From DATHKG01 sp035489435 (GTDB lineage: Bacteria; Bacteroidota; Bacteroidia; Chitinophagales; Chitinophagaceae): a DNA stretch of 64,000 nucleotides. The translations under genes were made by a program, and so were the position numbers. How positions within the stretch are numbered: the first letter of the stretch is position 1; every line of letters starts with the position of its first letter. The notes under the pieces are model-generated. The model did not search any database, was not told the DNA's origin, and saw nothing but the letters and a program-made list of their open reading frames with translations. Below, one piece after another: positions 62,260 to 64,000 of this stretch. The stretch lies in the NCBI GenBank assembly GCA_035489435.1, contig DATHKG010000024.1; one strand, given 5' to 3'.

Positions 62260-63054
62260 TTGAAAGTTAACAATATACATTACTGTCATTTAGGCCCGGA
62301 GATTTCGCCGGAGCAGTTCATACCTGAACATTTCTTTATGTTCCTGCTGAAAGGATCAATGAAGGCTTATGACGGAAACAAACGCTATTCTATGCAATCG
62401 GGTGATTATTTCATCGCCCGGAAAAACCATTTAATTCGTTATACGAAGTTCAAGGAGAATGAGCAGTTTGAAAAGATCATCATCACACTGGATGAACCAT
62501 TTTTAAAGCAGTTTTTGGAACGTCATCCTTGCGACGTAAAAGAGTCAGATTATGGCGATTCATTTCTGATTGTGAAAGAAAACAAATTGTTTAAAAGCTA
62601 TATCCGATCGCTCGAACCTTATTATACCGGCGATTTGGAGTTGGACGAAACCTTTGCAGACACCAAACGTGAAGAGCTCTTGCTGATTTTGTTAAAATCG
62701 GAGCCGGATTTCGCTAACATCTTTTTCAATTTTGGCATTCCCGATAAAATCGATTTGGAGGAATATATGAACCGGAATTTCCGGTTTAATATCAGCCTGG
62801 AACGGTTTGCCTTTCTTACCGGAAGAAGCCGGTCGTCATTCAAACGTGATTTTCAGAAGACCTTTGGAACAACACCGGGGAACTGGCTCAAAAAGAAACG
62901 GCTTGACGAAGCTTATTTTCAAATCAGCAAGCAAAATCAAAAACCGGGCGATATATATCTGGAATTAGGCTTTGAAGATTTATCGCATTTTTCCTTTGTA
63001 TTTAAAAAAGAGTTTGGGAAAACGCCCTCAGAAGTAGCGACAGTAGCAATATAA
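62260..63054 (+). CDS. AraC family transcriptional regulator
   Basis: A 264-aa regulator with an N-terminal cupin-like arm (HFFMFLLKGSMKAYDGNKRY; SGDYFIARKNHLIRYTKF) and a C-terminal double helix-turn-helix. The first helix is FAFLTGRSRSSFKRDFQKTF with GTTPGNWLKKKRLDEAYFQI, and the second is IYLELGFEDLSHFSFVFKKE, ending FGKTPSEV. The frame opens with TTG (62260) because no ATG lies upstream in frame near the end of the reductase gene. It probably controls the preceding SDR gene and others nearby; the pair is likely one transcript. Confidence 0.92.
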   Translation: MKVNNIHYCHLGPEISPEQFIPEHFFMFLLKGSMKAYDGNKRYSMQSGDYFIARKNHLIRYTKFKENEQFEKIIITLDEPFLKQFLERHPCDVKESDYGDSFLIVKENKLFKSYIRSLEPYYTGDLELDETFADTKREELLLILLKSEPDFANIFFNFGIPDKIDLEEYMNRNFRFNISLERFAFLTGRSRSSFKRDFQKTFGTTPGNWLKKKRLDEAYFQISKQNQKPGDIYLELGFEDLSHFSFVFKKEFGKTPSEVATVAI

Positions 63055-63101
63055 TTTAAATTCATCGAGATCTCCTGAATGTAATCTTTGAAGTTCTTCC
63101 A

Positions 63102-64000
63102 TCATGCTGATAAAATAAATGTCGTACCCATTCCTGGTTGTGACTGAACCAATATTTTGTATTGGATTGCTTTTGCAAGATCTTGTATAAGATGAAAACC
63201 AAATCCGGTTCTTGTATTCACGGCAATATCATCTCCATTATACAATGCTTTCATCTGTTCCTCATTGATACCGGGTCCATTGTCAGTTATAGCCAATATT
63301 GTTTTGTCGCCCTCTTTTTTTGCACGCCATTCAATGACACCGTTCGGTTTATTGTTAATTGCTTTCATGGCGTTCGAGGTAAGATTTTGCATGATGACCC
63401 GTAGGTAATTTTCATCGGCAGAAACTGTCAAACCCGGAGTTTGAAAAAAGCTGATTTTTACCGCTCCATCCTGCGGGAAGAATTTTTGCAGATAGTCAAA
63501 TAAATCAGAAACGCTTACCTTTGTTATCTGTGGTCTGAAATTCTCCATTTGCTCCTTACTCCATAGAAGCATAGATTCCATTGTGTTTAATAAATCTTCC
63601 GCCGACTGACCTATTCTTCGTTGATGAAAATTCTGCTGTTCCGCAGTTAATAAATCGGGACTGTTTTTTTGAAGATCTAGAAAATGAATAAGGTTTGCAA
63701 CAGGACCTCTGAGATCATGACTCAGAATTCCGAAAAATTTAGCTTTCACTTTATTGGCTTCATCTAATTGATTGTTCAGCACCATTAATGTCGTGTTTGT
63801 TTTTTTCCGGTTACGGCTTTGCCAGTATATTAAGCCTCCAATAACTCCAGCTAATAATAACCCGGCAATCAATGCAGCCTGTGTCCGTCGCTGATTAATT
63901 AATAGCAACTTGTCGATGGCGATTTCCTTATCCTTTAGAGCGATATTGTATTTGCCTTCCAGCTGGGCAATGTTATTTTTCTTCTCCTGCGAGAACAACG
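63102..64000 (-). CDS. Sensor histidine kinase, 5' end cut by window edge
   Basis: A 298-codon open frame on the minus strand that is still open at base 64000, so the N-terminus lies outside. Visible parts are a helix before the membrane (AQLEGKYNIALKDKEIAIDK), one membrane segment (AALIAGLLLAGVIGGLIYW), a coiled linker, the H-box FGILSHDLRGPVANLIHFLD with the phosphorylated His, the N-box NLTSNAMKAINN, and the G-boxes ITDNGPGINEEQ and TGFGFHLIQD. The kinase is HisKA/HATPase_c type. The missing upstream part is probably a TPR sensor, which is inference from the helical stretch before the membrane. No partner regulator lies downstream in the window. Confidence 0.9.
   Translation of the reverse strand, partial: LFSQEKKNNIAQLEGKYNIALKDKEIAIDKLLLINQRRTQAALIAGLLLAGVIGGLIYWQSRNRKKTNTTLMVLNNQLDEANKVKAKFFGILSHDLRGPVANLIHFLDLQKNSPDLLTAEQQNFHQRRIGQSAEDLLNTMESMLLWSKEQMENFRPQITKVSVSDLFDYLQKFFPQDGAVKISFFQTPGLTVSADENYLRVIMQNLTSNAMKAINNKPNGVIEWRAKKEGDKTILAITDNGPGINEEQMKALYNGDDIAVNTRTGFGFHLIQDLAKAIQYKILVQSQPGMGTTFILSA

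Overview
This window looks like chromosomal DNA of a Bacteroidota, most likely a Chitinophagaceae-type member. It carries type IX secretion/gliding genes (porV, porU, gldJ, and a PorP/SprF protein), bacillithiol synthesis (bshA), a LytTR/LytS pair, a GH78 rhamnosidase, a DUF7133 cytochrome, DUF1080 and DUF4292 proteins, and Bacteroidota-type promoters (TAnnTTTG). The genus cannot be fixed from the window. Both edges cut a gene.

Layout. 1-12.7 kb is mostly housekeeping: a secreted amidohydrolase (cut by the left edge), a divergent AnmK-like protein facing a uracil phosphoribosyltransferase, a PorP/SprF protein, 3-methyladenine glycosylase, an EI24 membrane protein, a tetrapyrrole-type methyltransferase, bshA, an EnvC-like protein, a DUF4292 lipoprotein, dut and ispF. 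12.7-19.5 kb is the porV-porU/gldJ block for T9SS cargo processing and gliding. 19.5-36 kb holds murF, two paralogous desaturases, a P1 peptidase, a class IV aminotransferase, a serine hydrolase, a 4-hydroxyproline epimerase-like enzyme, a nitrilase, transketolase, a HlyIII protein and an ABC exporter. 36-43.7 kb has the LytTR two-component pair, a second TIM-barrel epimerase and a tricorn-like protease.

The most coherent candidate system is at 44.0-48.3 kb: a one-domain ModE-like regulator, a near-perfect ModE-type operator, then a TonB-dependent receptor, a dihaem cytochrome c peroxidase-like protein and a small exported molybdopterin-domain protein. I infer a ModE-controlled oxyanion/metal uptake and periplasmic redox unit. 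48.4-55.5 kb is a secreted carbohydrate-degradation neighbourhood (GH78, DUF7133 cytochrome, FGE-like, DUF1080).

55.8-61.1 kb is a decayed, repeat-rich region. It contains a gene broken by two frameshifts, a 1.1 kb AT-rich gap, an atypical NarL-type regulator whose phospho-acceptor Asp is Glu, a T9SS cargo gene remnant with an inverted ~170 bp segment, a 64-bp tandem repeat and a GyrI-like fragment. 61.2-64 kb resumes normal coding (SDR reductase, AraC regulator, partial histidine kinase). Low-complexity GAGTTATGAG-type repeats occur at five intergenic sites, and several gaps hold short phased repeats that may be regulator sites.
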